From: Terrirubrum flagellatum
Lineage (GTDB): Bacteria > Pseudomonadota > Alphaproteobacteria > Rhizobiales > Beijerinckiaceae
Direction of reading: 5' to 3'
Assembly: GCF_022059845.1 (NCBI RefSeq)
Contig: NZ_CP091852.1
Coordinates: 248,001-312,000, forward strand
DNA length: 64,000 nt
The first letter of the stretch is position 1, and each line of letters starts with the position of its first letter. The position numbers and the translations under genes were made by a program. The notes below the pieces were generated by a model that had not been told where the DNA came from, did not search any database, and saw only the letters and a program-made list of their open reading frames with translations. Below are positions 40,954-50,346 of this stretch, one piece after another.

Positions 40954-41655
40954 ATGGACGAGCTGATCGACATCGCTCCCATCCGCGCGTCCGATCGCGG
41001 ACGCGGCGGCGCGTCCCATGTGTTCGAGATCCTGCGCGCCGACATCATCGCGCTGACGCTGGCGCCCGGCGCCCTCCTCTCCCGCGCCGAACTGCAGGAG
41101 CGTTTCGGCCTGAGTTCGACGCCGATCCGCGACGCGCTGATGCGCCTGCAGGAGGAAAGCCTCGTCGATATTTTTCCCCAGCACGCCACGGTCGTCAGCC
41201 GCATCGATGTGGCGCGCGCCCGTCAGGGACAGTTTCTGCGCCGCTCGATCGAGCTTGAGGTCGTGCGCACGCTGGCGCTGAAGCCCGATCCGCAGGTGAT
41301 CGCGCGCCTGCGCAGCCTGATCCGCCAGCAGACGGTGTTCGCCGATCTCGGCGAGCATGAAGCTTTCACGCGCGCCGATCAGCTCTTCCATCGCACGACC
41401 TATGACGCCGCTGGCGTGCTCGATCTCTGGCGTCTCGTGCGCCGGGAAGGCGGCCATATCGACCGGCTGCGTCGGCTCAATCTTCCCGTCGAAGGCAAGA
41501 TGCGCGAGATCATCGGCAATCACACCGATCTCGTCGATGCGATCGAGGCGGGCGCAGCCGACCGCGCCCAGGCGGCTTTGCGCGACCATCTCGTGCGCTC
41601 GCTCGATTTCGTCGACAAGCTACGCGAGAGTCATCCCGAATATTTCAGGGATTGA
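40954..41655 (+). CDS. GntR family regulator, FadR/FCD type
   Basis: Regulator of 233 residues. N-terminal winged helix with VFEILRADIIALTLAPG, LSRAELQERFGLSSTPIRDA and LMRLQEESLVDIFPQ. The C-terminal FCD domain carries likely metal/ligand residues in RADQLFHRTTYDAAG and NHTDLVDAIEAGAADRAQAA. ATG at 40954 with AAAGGAG upstream. Divergent from the RraA-Tau-IlvD operon and probably its repressor, released by a sugar-acid intermediate. Confidence 0.93.
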   Translation: MDELIDIAPIRASDRGRGGASHVFEILRADIIALTLAPGALLSRAELQERFGLSSTPIRDALMRLQEESLVDIFPQHATVVSRIDVARARQGQFLRRSIELEVVRTLALKPDPQVIARLRSLIRQQTVFADLGEHEAFTRADQLFHRTTYDAAGVLDLWRLVRREGGHIDRLRRLNLPVEGKMREIIGNHTDLVDAIEAGAADRAQAALRDHLVRSLDFVDKLRESHPEYFRD

Positions 41656-41684
41656 GCTGCGCGGCGCAGCGGCGCAAAAGCAAA

Positions 41685-41716
41685 CAGGCCGCCATGCCGG
41701 GGGGAATGACGGCCTG
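41685..41716. terminator. Hairpin after GntR gene, terminator-like
   Basis: CAGGCCG-C-CAT pairs with ATG-A-CGGCCTG around a G-rich loop, 29 bases after the GntR stop. No T-run follows, so a Rho-independent role is not certain. The remaining gap to 41846 shows nothing recognisable. Confidence 0.5.
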
Positions 41717-41845
41717 CCTGCGCCCAGCGACTTCAGCGGGGGGCCGCCCTGCGCGCGTCAGACATAGCGTCGCCGCCGCCAGGTTGCGTTCAAAGAGAAT
41801 TTTCAGGGCGTGAAGATTTGTCGGCGAGCCTGCGTCAGGCGCGCG

Positions 41846-42859
41846 CTACGATCGCGGCTTCAGATGCAGGCGCATGACGATGTCGCGGTCGTGATTGCCG
41901 AAGCCGCGGCCGAAAATGTTGACCCCGCCGGGTCGCGTCGCCTTCTCGTCGATGCCGACGCGTAGCCGTATCGAGTGATGCTCGGCGAGCTTCAGTTGCG
42001 CGAGCGTCACGTCGGAGATGCGCTGTTCGCCGACGAAAGTGCCTGATGATGTGATGCGCCAGCGCGTCAGCACGCCATATTGCGAGCCTTCGAGCTTCCA
42101 CCAGCGTGGCGTGTAGGCGCCGCGTCGATCGCCGAAATCGCCGGGCGACGTCCAGGCGCCGACATGCACGTCGTTCACCCAGAGGCTGATGTCGGACGGC
42201 CAGTCCGTGTTCGTGCCCGGCACTTCCGATGACAGCTCAAGCTCGAATTCAAGCTCGGCGACCTCGGCGTTGAGCACCTTCGCGTTGTTGGGAAACTTGT
42301 ATTCGATATGGCCGCGGCCGAACCAGATCAGCGCCGCCTGCACGCGCCGGGGATCGAGGAAGAGATCGGGCACGTCGAGCACGCCCATGATGCCTTCCGT
42401 CGAACAGAGGCCGCAGGGCGCCGACACGTTGTAGCTGGTATAGAGTCCGAGCGGCATCTCGACCTCGACGATGTTCTTGTCGCGGCTTGAGTCTTCGGGC
42501 TCCAGCCGGATGACCACCTCGTCGAAGCGGGCCGCACAGATCTTCTGCTGGCCCTTGCTCGCCTTGCCGATCTCGGTCTCGATCAGTTCGGCCTCTTCAA
42601 GGATCTGGATGTTGGTTGCGATGGTCGATTGCGGCAGGCCGAGCGCTTCGGCGATCTGGTTGACGTTGAGCGGGCCGCGCTTGCGCAGCAGCCTGAGAAT
42701 ACGCACGCGCGCGGGCGAAGCGAGTCCGCGCAGGATGTCGAACTGCCGTTCAGGATTGACGACGAGGAAGCTGCGCGCCGCGCGCGAGCCGTCGGCGTAG
42801 TCGCTTTTCGCTATGGACCGGCGCGAGGCGCCGGCCGGTTTCGATGCATCGTCAAGCAC
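41846..42859 (-). CDS. ArsR-like HTH regulator with large C-terminal beta-rich domain
   Basis: Protein of 337 residues from a GTG at 42859 (GGAG nine bases upstream); a GTG at 42922 overlapping abfA is an alternative. Residues about 40 to 95 form a winged helix of the ArsR class: LRGLASPARVRILRLLRKRG and AEALGLPQSTIATNIQILEE. The following 230 residues are rich in strands and Trp/Gly, with a Cys pair in NVSAPCGLCSTEG, and may bind a sugar. ArsR proteins are usually about 100 residues, so the sensor domain is unusual. It lies downstream of the arabinofuranosidase and probably regulates that operon. Confidence 0.82.
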   Translation of the reverse strand: MLDDASKPAGASRRSIAKSDYADGSRAARSFLVVNPERQFDILRGLASPARVRILRLLRKRGPLNVNQIAEALGLPQSTIATNIQILEEAELIETEIGKASKGQQKICAARFDEVVIRLEPEDSSRDKNIVEVEMPLGLYTSYNVSAPCGLCSTEGIMGVLDVPDLFLDPRRVQAALIWFGRGHIEYKFPNNAKVLNAEVAELEFELELSSEVPGTNTDWPSDISLWVNDVHVGAWTSPGDFGDRRGAYTPRWWKLEGSQYGVLTRWRITSSGTFVGEQRISDVTLAQLKLAEHHSIRLRVGIDEKATRPGGVNIFGRGFGNHDRDIVMRLHLKPRS

Positions 42860-42891
42860 GTTATGCGTCTCCGCCGGCTGAAGCGAGCGCC

Positions 42892-44436
42892 TCAGCCCGC
42901 CGCCAGTCTTATCACATTCCACGAGGCCGGCTTGAGCCGCGCCGAGATATGTCCGCCATCGACCGAGACGCCCGCCAGCGGCGCCGGCTTGACGCGCTCA
43001 GGCTGCGACTTGCTGTTGATGGCCTTGAGATCGTCGTCCCGCAACTCGGTGGCCTCGGCCACGCTCAAGCGGCCGAAGCCGCGCGCATCGATCTTCGTCT
43101 CCATCTCCTGCTTGAGATCGCGATTGAGGAGGAAGAGCGTCAGGCCGCCATCCGTCGTCGCGACCGCTGACATCTTGAGATAGGGCGCGGCGGGAATGGG
43201 ATAGCTTACCTCCTGCTCGGCGCGCGGATCGTAATAGGACGCCTTGTAGGTTTCCGACTCCACATGCGCGCGCAGCACGCGGCCGCGACCATGTCTGCTC
43301 ATCTGCGCGAAGGGGAAGAAAATCGTCTGCCGCCAGGCCGGGCCGCCGGTCTCGGTCATGATCGGCGCGATGACGTTGACAAGCTGCGCAAGGCAGGCCG
43401 CCTTGACGCGATCGGCGTGATTGAGGAGCGAGATGCAGGCGCCGCCGAAGGCGAGCGCATCCTCCATGTTGTAGATCTCCTCGAGGATCGGCGGCGCGAT
43501 CGGCCAGCCCTCCTTCACGCGATCGGCGCGCGACCGTCGCGTGCGATACCAGACGTTCCATTCATCGAAGCTCAGCATGATCCGCTTCGTCGAGCGGCGG
43601 CGCGCGGCGACGGAGTCGGCGATGGCGACCACCTCCTCGATGAAGGCGTCCATGAGATCGGGACAGGCGAGGAAGGATTCCGTGTCGCCCTTGTAATTGT
43701 TGAGATAGGTGTGCAGCGAAATGAAGTCGGCGTGATCGAAGACATGCTCCAGCACCTCGTCTTCCCAGCGGCCGTAGGTCGGCATGTTGCGGGCTGACGA
43801 GCCGCAGGCCGCGAGTTCGATCTTCGGATCGATCCAGCGCATCATCTTCGCGGCTTCATAGGCGACGCGGCCATATTCGTTCGCCGTCTTGTGCTCCATC
43901 TGCCAGGGGCCGTCGACTTCATTGCCGAGGCACCAGAATTTGATGTCGTGCGGCTTTTCCCAACCATGCTCGCGACGAAGATCGGACCAGTAGGTCCCGC
44001 CGGGATGGTTGCAATATTCGACCATGTTGCGCGCCGCGTCGCCGTCGCGCGTGCCGAGATTGACGGCGAACATGGGTTCGACGCTTGCGGCGCGGCACCA
44101 GTCGACGAACTCGTTGGTGCCGAATGTGTTCGGCTCGGTCGAGAACCAGGCGAGATCGAGCCGCTTCGGCCGCTTCTCCACCGGACCTATTCCATCTTCC
44201 CAGTTGTAACCCGAGACGAAATTGCCGCCGGGATAGCGCATGATTGTCGCGCCAAGCTCGCGCACCAGCGCGAGCACGTCGCCGCGGAAACCCTTGGCGT
44301 CGGCGGTGGGATGGCCCGGCTCGAAGATGCCGCCATAGACGCAGCGTCCGAGATGCTCGACGAAAGCGCCGAACAGCCGCGGATGAGTGTCCCCGATGGC
44401 GAAATCGCGATCCAGAAGCGCCTTGGCCTGTCTCAT
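42892..44436 (-). CDS. abfA: Alpha-L-arabinofuranosidase, GH51
   Basis: Glycoside hydrolase family 51 enzyme of 514 residues that releases L-arabinose from arabinan or arabinoxylan oligosaccharides. The N-terminal barrel starts RLFGAFVEHLGRCVYGGIF. The acid/base Glu is in WCLGNEVDGPW near residue 173 and the nucleophile Glu in LSFDEWNVWYR near 294. A C-terminal beta domain follows. No signal peptide, so it is cytoplasmic and acts on imported oligosaccharides, which fits the transporter genes directly upstream (ATGA overlap with the ATPase gene). Confidence 0.96.
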   Translation of the reverse strand: MRQAKALLDRDFAIGDTHPRLFGAFVEHLGRCVYGGIFEPGHPTADAKGFRGDVLALVRELGATIMRYPGGNFVSGYNWEDGIGPVEKRPKRLDLAWFSTEPNTFGTNEFVDWCRAASVEPMFAVNLGTRDGDAARNMVEYCNHPGGTYWSDLRREHGWEKPHDIKFWCLGNEVDGPWQMEHKTANEYGRVAYEAAKMMRWIDPKIELAACGSSARNMPTYGRWEDEVLEHVFDHADFISLHTYLNNYKGDTESFLACPDLMDAFIEEVVAIADSVAARRRSTKRIMLSFDEWNVWYRTRRSRADRVKEGWPIAPPILEEIYNMEDALAFGGACISLLNHADRVKAACLAQLVNVIAPIMTETGGPAWRQTIFFPFAQMSRHGRGRVLRAHVESETYKASYYDPRAEQEVSYPIPAAPYLKMSAVATTDGGLTLFLLNRDLKQEMETKIDARGFGRLSVAEATELRDDDLKAINSKSQPERVKPAPLAGVSVDGGHISARLKPASWNVIRLAAG

Positions 44437-45275
44437 GACGTCATCTCCTTTGAGCCGAACATTTGCTGATGGGTGTTATCGCCGGTGATCGGCAGCAGCA
44501 CAGCATCCTTGAGCTGCCGCGAATAGGGATCCTTTGGCGCATCGAGCACCGCGCGCGCATCGCCGCTTTCGACGACGCGGCCTTTCCTCATGATGATCAG
44601 CCGGTCGCTGATGTAGTAGGCCGTTGCGAGATCATGCGTGATGTAGATGATGTGAATGCCGAACCTGTCGCGCAGCGACTTCAGGAGATTGACGATCGAC
44701 ATGCGCAGCGACGCATCGACCATTGAGACCGGCTCGTCGGCGACAATGAGTTTCGGTTTCGCAAGCAAGGCCCGCGCGATGGCGATGCGCTGGAGTTGCC
44801 CGCCAGAGAGCTCATGCGGAAACCGGCCGCGGGCTTCCGCCAACGAGAGACCGACCTGTTGCAGCGCTTCATCCGCGGCGCGCTCGACCGACATGCGGTC
44901 CTCGGCCTTGCCGAAGCGGCGCGCGGTCATGAAGAGATAACGATCGAGCCGCTTCAGCGGATTGAACGCTTCGAACGGATTCTGGAAGATCGGCTGCACG
45001 AGGCCCAAGAATTCATGCCGCGCCGCCGCGCCGCGCCATTGCGTCAGATCCTTGCCGGCGAAGCTGAGACGCCCGCTCGTCGGGCGCTCGATATTGAGGA
45101 TCATGCGCGAGAGCGTGGTCTTGCCGCTGCCGGACTCGCCGATGATGGTGAAAATCTCGGGCGCGTCGGCCTGCAGCGCGAAGCTGACGTCAGACACGGC
45201 CTCGATCTTGCGGCCGCCGAACAGGCCGCGCGTGAATGTCTTGCTGACATGTGTGAGTTCGAGAAGAGCGCTCAT
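44433..45275 (-). CDS. OppF-type ABC transporter ATP-binding protein
   Basis: ATPase of 280 residues with GESGSGKTTLSRMILN near residue 43, signature LSGGQLQRIAIARAL near 156, Walker B LIVADEPVSMVDASLRM near 176. Drives the oligosaccharide importer with the next ATPase. Start and stops overlap both neighbours by 4 bases. Confidence 0.93.
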   Translation of the reverse strand: MSALLELTHVSKTFTRGLFGGRKIEAVSDVSFALQADAPEIFTIIGESGSGKTTLSRMILNIERPTSGRLSFAGKDLTQWRGAAARHEFLGLVQPIFQNPFEAFNPLKRLDRYLFMTARRFGKAEDRMSVERAADEALQQVGLSLAEARGRFPHELSGGQLQRIAIARALLAKPKLIVADEPVSMVDASLRMSIVNLLKSLRDRFGIHIIYITHDLATAYYISDRLIIMRKGRVVESGDARAVLDAPKDPYSRQLKDAVLLPITGDNTHQQMFGSKEMTS

Positions 45276-46303
45276 GCGACGCCCTCCCCGTTGACCGCGA
45301 AGCAGGCGACGCGATGTCCCGGCGTCGCCGCGATCATCTCGGGCGCTCTCTCCTTGCAGACGGGCATGGCGAGCGGGCAGCGCGGATGAAAGCGGCAGCC
45401 GGAGGGTGGATTGGCGAGATTGGGCGGCGAACCTTCGAGGCCCGCGCGCGGCGTCAGATCGCCGATGCGCGGCAGGCTGCCGATGAGATGCCGGGTGTAG
45501 GGATGGAGCGGGTTGGCGAAAATCTCGCGCGTCGGCCCCTCTTCCGCCAGCCGCCCCGCATACATGATGGCGAGCCGGTCGGTGAGGTGAGCATGCACGC
45601 CCATGTCATGGGTGACGAAGATGACGGACGAGCCCATCTCCTGCTGCACGCCGCGGATCATGGCGAGCACATCCTTCTGCACGACGACGTCGAGCGCCGT
45701 GGTCGGCTCGTCGGCGATGACGAGATCGGGCCGACAGATGGTGGCGAGCGCGATCGTCACGCGCTGGCGCATGCCGCCCGACAATTCATGCGGATACGCT
45801 GAAAGCACTGAAGGCTCGAGACGCACGCGGCCGAGATGATCGGCGACCTTGCTCTGGAACTCGCTCCAGTCGCCGCCGAGATGGCGCCAGGCGAAATCCG
45901 CGAAAGTGTGCTTCAGCCGGCGCACCGGGTTTAGCACATTCATCGAACCCTGCATGATATAGGACAGCTTGCGCCAGCGGATGCGTGATACGATCTCCGG
46001 CGGCGCTGCGTGCAGCCCGCTATAGTCCGGCAGGAACGAAAAGGCGGCCGACCCGCCGACGATGCGCAGCGGCGGCTTGATCGCGCCGGCGATCGCATTG
46101 ATCAGCGTGGTCTTGCCCGAACTCGACTCGCCGGCGATGCCGAAAATCTCGTTGCGCCTGACGTCAAAGGTGACGCCGTCGACAGCCTTCACGTCGCGAT
46201 TGACGCCGAAATAGCGCGTGCGGAAATGGGCGCGCAGATCGCGCACCGCGAGCAGCGGCTGCGCCTCGTTCATCTCCATCTGCTGTGCGGCGCGCTCGCT
46301 CAC
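45272..46303 (-). CDS. OppD-type ABC transporter ATP-binding protein
   Basis: ATPase of 343 residues with a slightly unusual Walker A, GESSSGKTTLINAIAG; signature LSGGMRQRVTIALAT, Walker B LVIADEPTTALDVVVQ, and the C-terminal CRFHPRCPLAMPVCKE segment typical of OppD/OppF. The start is a GTG at 46303 with GGAGG six bases upstream and a GTGA overlap with the permease stop; a later ATG at 46276 is an alternative. Confidence 0.92.
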   Translation of the reverse strand: MSERAAQQMEMNEAQPLLAVRDLRAHFRTRYFGVNRDVKAVDGVTFDVRRNEIFGIAGESSSGKTTLINAIAGAIKPPLRIVGGSAAFSFLPDYSGLHAAPPEIVSRIRWRKLSYIMQGSMNVLNPVRRLKHTFADFAWRHLGGDWSEFQSKVADHLGRVRLEPSVLSAYPHELSGGMRQRVTIALATICRPDLVIADEPTTALDVVVQKDVLAMIRGVQQEMGSSVIFVTHDMGVHAHLTDRLAIMYAGRLAEEGPTREIFANPLHPYTRHLIGSLPRIGDLTPRAGLEGSPPNLANPPSGCRFHPRCPLAMPVCKERAPEMIAATPGHRVACFAVNGEGVA

Positions 46304-47169
46304 GACGCGCCTCCGCCCATGCGGTTCAGGCGGCTGCGCGGATCGATATATTCGTTCATCGACACCGCGAGCAGGAACAGGCCGACGAAAGTCATGACGA
46401 TGGCGGCGATGGGAAAGGCGATCCACCACCAGACGCCGGCGACCATCGCCGTGTGCTGATTGGCCCAATAGATCATGCCGCCGATCGTCGGCGTGTTGAT
46501 GTCGGTGAAGCCGAGCACGGAGAGCGTGACTTCGAGCCCGATCGACCAGTTTATGTTGTTCATCGTCGTCGAGAACACGATCGGCATCACATGCGGCAGA
46601 TGCTCCTGCATCAGGATTTCCCGCGTGCTCATGCCGGAGAACACGCCGGTGCGCGTATATTCCCGCGTCTTGAGACTCATGGCGACAGAACGGATCAGGC
46701 GCGCATCGTAAGCCCAGCCGAGACTCGCCATGATCAGCGCGAGCAGCGCCCAGGACATGCTGTCGCGCAGCACGAAATAGCAGAGCACCAGCAGCGGAAA
46801 GAGCGGGATGATGATGAAGGTGTCATTGATCGCCATCAGCACGCGATCGACCCAGCCGCCCTTGTAGCCGCTGACGAGGCCGATCACGAGCGAGAAGATG
46901 CGGCTCAAGATCGCGACGGCGAAGCCGAACAGAAGCGTGTTGCGAAGAGCAAAGGTGAGCTGCCAGAACACGTCCTGCCCGCGCGACGTCGTGCCGAGCC
47001 AGTAGGCTGAAGATGGCGGAACGTCCGGCGGGACGGTGTAGACATCGATCGGCGAATAGGGCGAGAAGATCGACAGCGCCGCTATGATGAGCGCGAGGCC
47101 GACGAGCAGCGCGCCGATGCGGAACTCGATGTTGAAGCGCAGGAGGTCGGCGAGAATCTTTCCCATCAC
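46300..47169 (-). CDS. OppC-type ABC transporter permease
   Basis: Permease of 289 residues with about 6 segments, LGTTSRGQDVFWQLTFALR near residue 53 (OppC-type substrate gate), and coupling loop LIRSVAMSLKTREYTRTGVF near 193. Translationally coupled to OppB (ATGA) and OppD. Confidence 0.93.
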   Translation of the reverse strand: MMGKILADLLRFNIEFRIGALLVGLALIIAALSIFSPYSPIDVYTVPPDVPPSSAYWLGTTSRGQDVFWQLTFALRNTLLFGFAVAILSRIFSLVIGLVSGYKGGWVDRVLMAINDTFIIIPLFPLLVLCYFVLRDSMSWALLALIMASLGWAYDARLIRSVAMSLKTREYTRTGVFSGMSTREILMQEHLPHVMPIVFSTTMNNINWSIGLEVTLSVLGFTDINTPTIGGMIYWANQHTAMVAGVWWWIAFPIAAIVMTFVGLFLLAVSMNEYIDPRSRLNRMGGGAS

Positions 47170-48170
47170 CGTGCCTGCACGCGCGGATCGATGAGGGGAT
47201 AGATGAGATCGATGATGAGCACGCCAAGCGACACGCCGAGAATCGAGATGGTCGTGACGCCGAGCACGAGGCCGTAATCGCCGGCATAGACCGCATCGAT
47301 CAGCAGCGTGCCGACGCCGGGATAGCCGAAGACGCGCTCGGTGATGATCGCGCCATTGAAGATGCCGCCAAGCGACATGGCGAGGCCCGTCACCTGCGGC
47401 GCAAGAGCGTTGCGCATGACATAGGAGACGAGAATGCGCCGGCTGCTGACGCCTGCGAGTTCGGCGTAGCGGACATGATCTTCAGTGACGATGTTCGACA
47501 CCAGTGAACGCATGCCGAGGAACCAGCTGCCGAGCCCGATCAGGATGAGCGACATCGCAGGCAGGATGGAATGGCGCAGCACGCTCGATATGAACGCCCA
47601 GTTCCAGCCTTGCGGCAGGTTCATCGCGGAGCCGCCGCTGATCGGCAGCACCGGCCAGACGAATCCGAAGATGATCAGCAGCACGAAGGCGACGATGTAG
47701 TAGGGGATCGGATGGAGCGTCATGGCGATGACGCCCATCGCCTTCAGCGCGCGATTCTTCTGGTAGTAGCCGGCGAGCCCGCCAAGCAGATTGCCGAGAA
47801 TCCAGGTGGCGATCGTCGAGGTGACGAGAAGCCCGACCGTCCAGGGCAGCGCGCGGAAGACGAGCGTCGAGACCGGCGTCGGAAAGGCTGACAGCGATGG
47901 GCCGAAATCGGCTCTGACGATGCGACTCCAGAAAGAGAGATATTGCTGACGCGGCGTGCCGGTCAGTCCGTAAAGCTCGCGCAGCGAGCTGCGCATCTGC
48001 GCGATCGCGTCGGGCGCGGTGCCGCTGAAATTGGTCACCGCGGCGATCGATTGTTCGACCGGATCAATCGGCGTGGCATGCGTGATGAAATAGGCGAGAT
48101 TAACGCCGATGAACACCACGAGCGCGAATTGCGCGAGCCGCTTGGCGAAATAGACCGGATATCCGCTCAT
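47166..48170 (-). CDS. OppB-type ABC transporter permease
   Basis: Permease of 334 residues; N-terminal FAKRLAQFALVVFIGVNLAY and coupling loop DHVRYAELAGVSSRRILVSY near residue 230. Partner of OppC. It starts 79 bases after the binding-protein gene. Confidence 0.93.
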   Translation of the reverse strand: MSGYPVYFAKRLAQFALVVFIGVNLAYFITHATPIDPVEQSIAAVTNFSGTAPDAIAQMRSSLRELYGLTGTPRQQYLSFWSRIVRADFGPSLSAFPTPVSTLVFRALPWTVGLLVTSTIATWILGNLLGGLAGYYQKNRALKAMGVIAMTLHPIPYYIVAFVLLIIFGFVWPVLPISGGSAMNLPQGWNWAFISSVLRHSILPAMSLILIGLGSWFLGMRSLVSNIVTEDHVRYAELAGVSSRRILVSYVMRNALAPQVTGLAMSLGGIFNGAIITERVFGYPGVGTLLIDAVYAGDYGLVLGVTTISILGVSLGVLIIDLIYPLIDPRVQAR

Positions 48171-48249
48171 TGCGTTTTGCGACCATGATCCTCCGGAGGC
48201 GGGCGCGAAAGCTGCGTCCGCCTGGTGTTTTCGACGAGAGAGGAAGCGT

Positions 48250-50151
48250 TCAGTTCGCGGGCTTGAGCTTCACGAACATATAGCGCGAGTTGCCCCAGTT
48301 CGGCACCGGATCGGTGTAGGGATCGTCCGCGGTCGGATAGCCCTTCCAGTAGGTCTCATCCATGGCCGTGAACACATTGTAGGCCATGAGCGGGATGATC
48401 GGCATTTCCTGCGCCATCAGCTTCACATAATCGCGCCCGAGTTCGACGCCCTTGGGATCGTCGAAGGCGACCTTGCGCGTCGCTTCGATGATCTTGTCGA
48501 GATCGGGATTCGTCCAGCGCTGCCAGTTGCGCAGCGGCTGCGGCTGGCCGGGCGCCGCGACGAACTTGGAGTGCCAGCTATCAAGGAAATATGAGAGGTC
48601 CTGATGGCCGCCCCAGGTCTCGACGCTCCAGCCGATGAAGGCGTCGAAATCGCCGGCGGCGCGCCGCGTCAGCAAGGTGCCTTGCGCCACATCGATCTTG
48701 GCGTCGATCCCGGCCTGTCGCCAGAGCTGCACGATCATGGTGCCGGCGCGCGTCATCACCGGCCTCAGATCGCCTTCAACCATCAGGCGAACCGAAAGCG
48801 GTTTTCCGTCGGCTGCGAACCAGGCGTTGTTGCGCTTCACATAACCCGCCTTCTCCAGGAGCTCCTGCGCCGACTGCGGGTCGGTCTTCCACCAGCCCAT
48901 GCCGAAGGCGCGCGAGATTTCCTTGGGATCGGTCGGAATCTGCTCGCCCATCGAAGGCCGCAGCATGTCGGCGATCTGCTTCCCAATGGTCGGATCGTAA
49001 GGCTTGATCTTGCGCTTGCCGGTGTCGACCTCGAACGTCTTCAGCCATTCCTCCATCGGCTGATGATAGGTCTCGGGATGGCCGCCTGTTGGCGGGACTG
49101 CGATCGCGGAGATCGTCGCCGCGCCACGATAGGACGCATTCGCGACCGCCTTGATGTCGATCAGCAGCGCCAGCGCCCAGCGCACGTCGCGATTCTTCAA
49201 TTGTTCGTTCTGCGTGTTGAAGATGACGGCCGGAAGCGTCGGATCGGGATGGCCGAACGGGAATCCCCTGAACCAGGATTTCGTCGTCTTGCTCTGCCGC
49301 GCCAGTGTGAACATGCCTTCCGGCGCGATGTCATGAATGACGTCGAGCTCATGATTCATCTGCGCGATGACGCGCTTGTCCGGCGGGCCGGGATCGACAT
49401 AGGCGAGATATTTCGGGCCGGGCGTGCCGAACTTGGCGAGCGAGGTGCGCTTCCAGTCGTCGCGGAGCTGCCAGATGTACCATTTGCCGTCGGGGTCATA
49501 GCTGTGCAGCACATAGGCGCCGAGCGAAACCGGCTTGTTGAAATCGAATTTCAGGGGATCGGCGACCTTTTCGAAAATATGCGCGGGGAGAATCCAGATC
49601 GCGCCCCAGCGCACGGTGAAGTTGGCGTGGAAGCGCGAATTCGGCGCCTTCAGCTTGAAGATGACGGTGCTTTCATTAGGCGTCTCGACCGATGCGACAT
49701 TGCCCGCCAGCACGGCGCTGAAGCGCATGCCGGGATTCTTGATCTGGATATTCACGGTGGCGGCCACATCGGCGGACGAGAATTCGACGCCGTCGCTCCA
49801 GAAGATGCCCTTGCGCAGCTTCACCGTCATTTCGGTGAAGTCGGCGTTATATTGCGGCTTGTCGGCCGCGAGCGAATTCTCCCAGACGCCGTCAATGCCC
49901 TTGTCGGGATCGATGTACCAGAGCGTATCGAGCGCCGACTGCTGCAGCCCGTTCGATTGCGAGCCGGCGTTGATCGCCCACATATTGAACCAGCCGGCGT
50001 TCTTGATCGTGCCTTCCGGATTTTCGAGGATCAAAAGCTCTTTGCGCGGAATGTTCTGCGGAATGCCCTGCGCGAATGATGCGAGGGGCGCGATTGCAAT
50101 TCCTGACAACAGGACGCAGACAGCCGTCAGCAACGCACGGATGCGGCTCAT
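48250..50151 (-). CDS. ABC transporter substrate-binding protein, family 5, large (oligosaccharide type)
   Basis: Periplasmic binding protein of 633 residues with a Sec signal (LLTAVCVLLSGIAIAPLASF, cleavage near FAQG). It has family 5 marks (MTVKLRKGIFWSDGVEFSSA; NRDVRWALALLIDIKAVAN here KNRDVRWALALLID). Family 5 proteins of about 600 residues next to glycosidases generally bind oligosaccharides, which fits the GH51 enzyme in the same operon. The ATG at 50151 follows GGGAGGAG. First gene of the operon 50151 to 41846; a palindrome-like site lies 91 bases upstream. Confidence 0.92.
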   Translation of the reverse strand: MSRIRALLTAVCVLLSGIAIAPLASFAQGIPQNIPRKELLILENPEGTIKNAGWFNMWAINAGSQSNGLQQSALDTLWYIDPDKGIDGVWENSLAADKPQYNADFTEMTVKLRKGIFWSDGVEFSSADVAATVNIQIKNPGMRFSAVLAGNVASVETPNESTVIFKLKAPNSRFHANFTVRWGAIWILPAHIFEKVADPLKFDFNKPVSLGAYVLHSYDPDGKWYIWQLRDDWKRTSLAKFGTPGPKYLAYVDPGPPDKRVIAQMNHELDVIHDIAPEGMFTLARQSKTTKSWFRGFPFGHPDPTLPAVIFNTQNEQLKNRDVRWALALLIDIKAVANASYRGAATISAIAVPPTGGHPETYHQPMEEWLKTFEVDTGKRKIKPYDPTIGKQIADMLRPSMGEQIPTDPKEISRAFGMGWWKTDPQSAQELLEKAGYVKRNNAWFAADGKPLSVRLMVEGDLRPVMTRAGTMIVQLWRQAGIDAKIDVAQGTLLTRRAAGDFDAFIGWSVETWGGHQDLSYFLDSWHSKFVAAPGQPQPLRNWQRWTNPDLDKIIEATRKVAFDDPKGVELGRDYVKLMAQEMPIIPLMAYNVFTAMDETYWKGYPTADDPYTDPVPNWGNSRYMFVKLKPAN

Positions 50152-50241
50152 TATCTCCTCCCTGGAGAACGCGGGTGCTTTTCGCACGCCTGTTTTGGGA
50201 GTTCAGATCATAGAGCGCGCCCAAGTGAACAACAACGGAAA

Positions 50242-50259
50242 TTCTGATTTATATCGGAA
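50242..50259. promoter_or_regulatory. Inverted repeat in divergent spacer, candidate operator
   Basis: TTCTGAT-TTAT-ATCGGAA: arms match at six of seven positions. It lies in an AT-rich part of the spacer between the oligosaccharide operon and the plus-strand decarboxylase-like gene. Candidate site for the ArsR-like regulator at 41846. Confidence 0.5.
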
Positions 50260-50346
50260 AGAGCGATAGGAAATGCTGCGTCGCCGCAGAGCCGGCTTTG
50301 AAATGGGCTCGGCGCAGACGGCAATTTCAGATTTGGTCAGGAGAAA

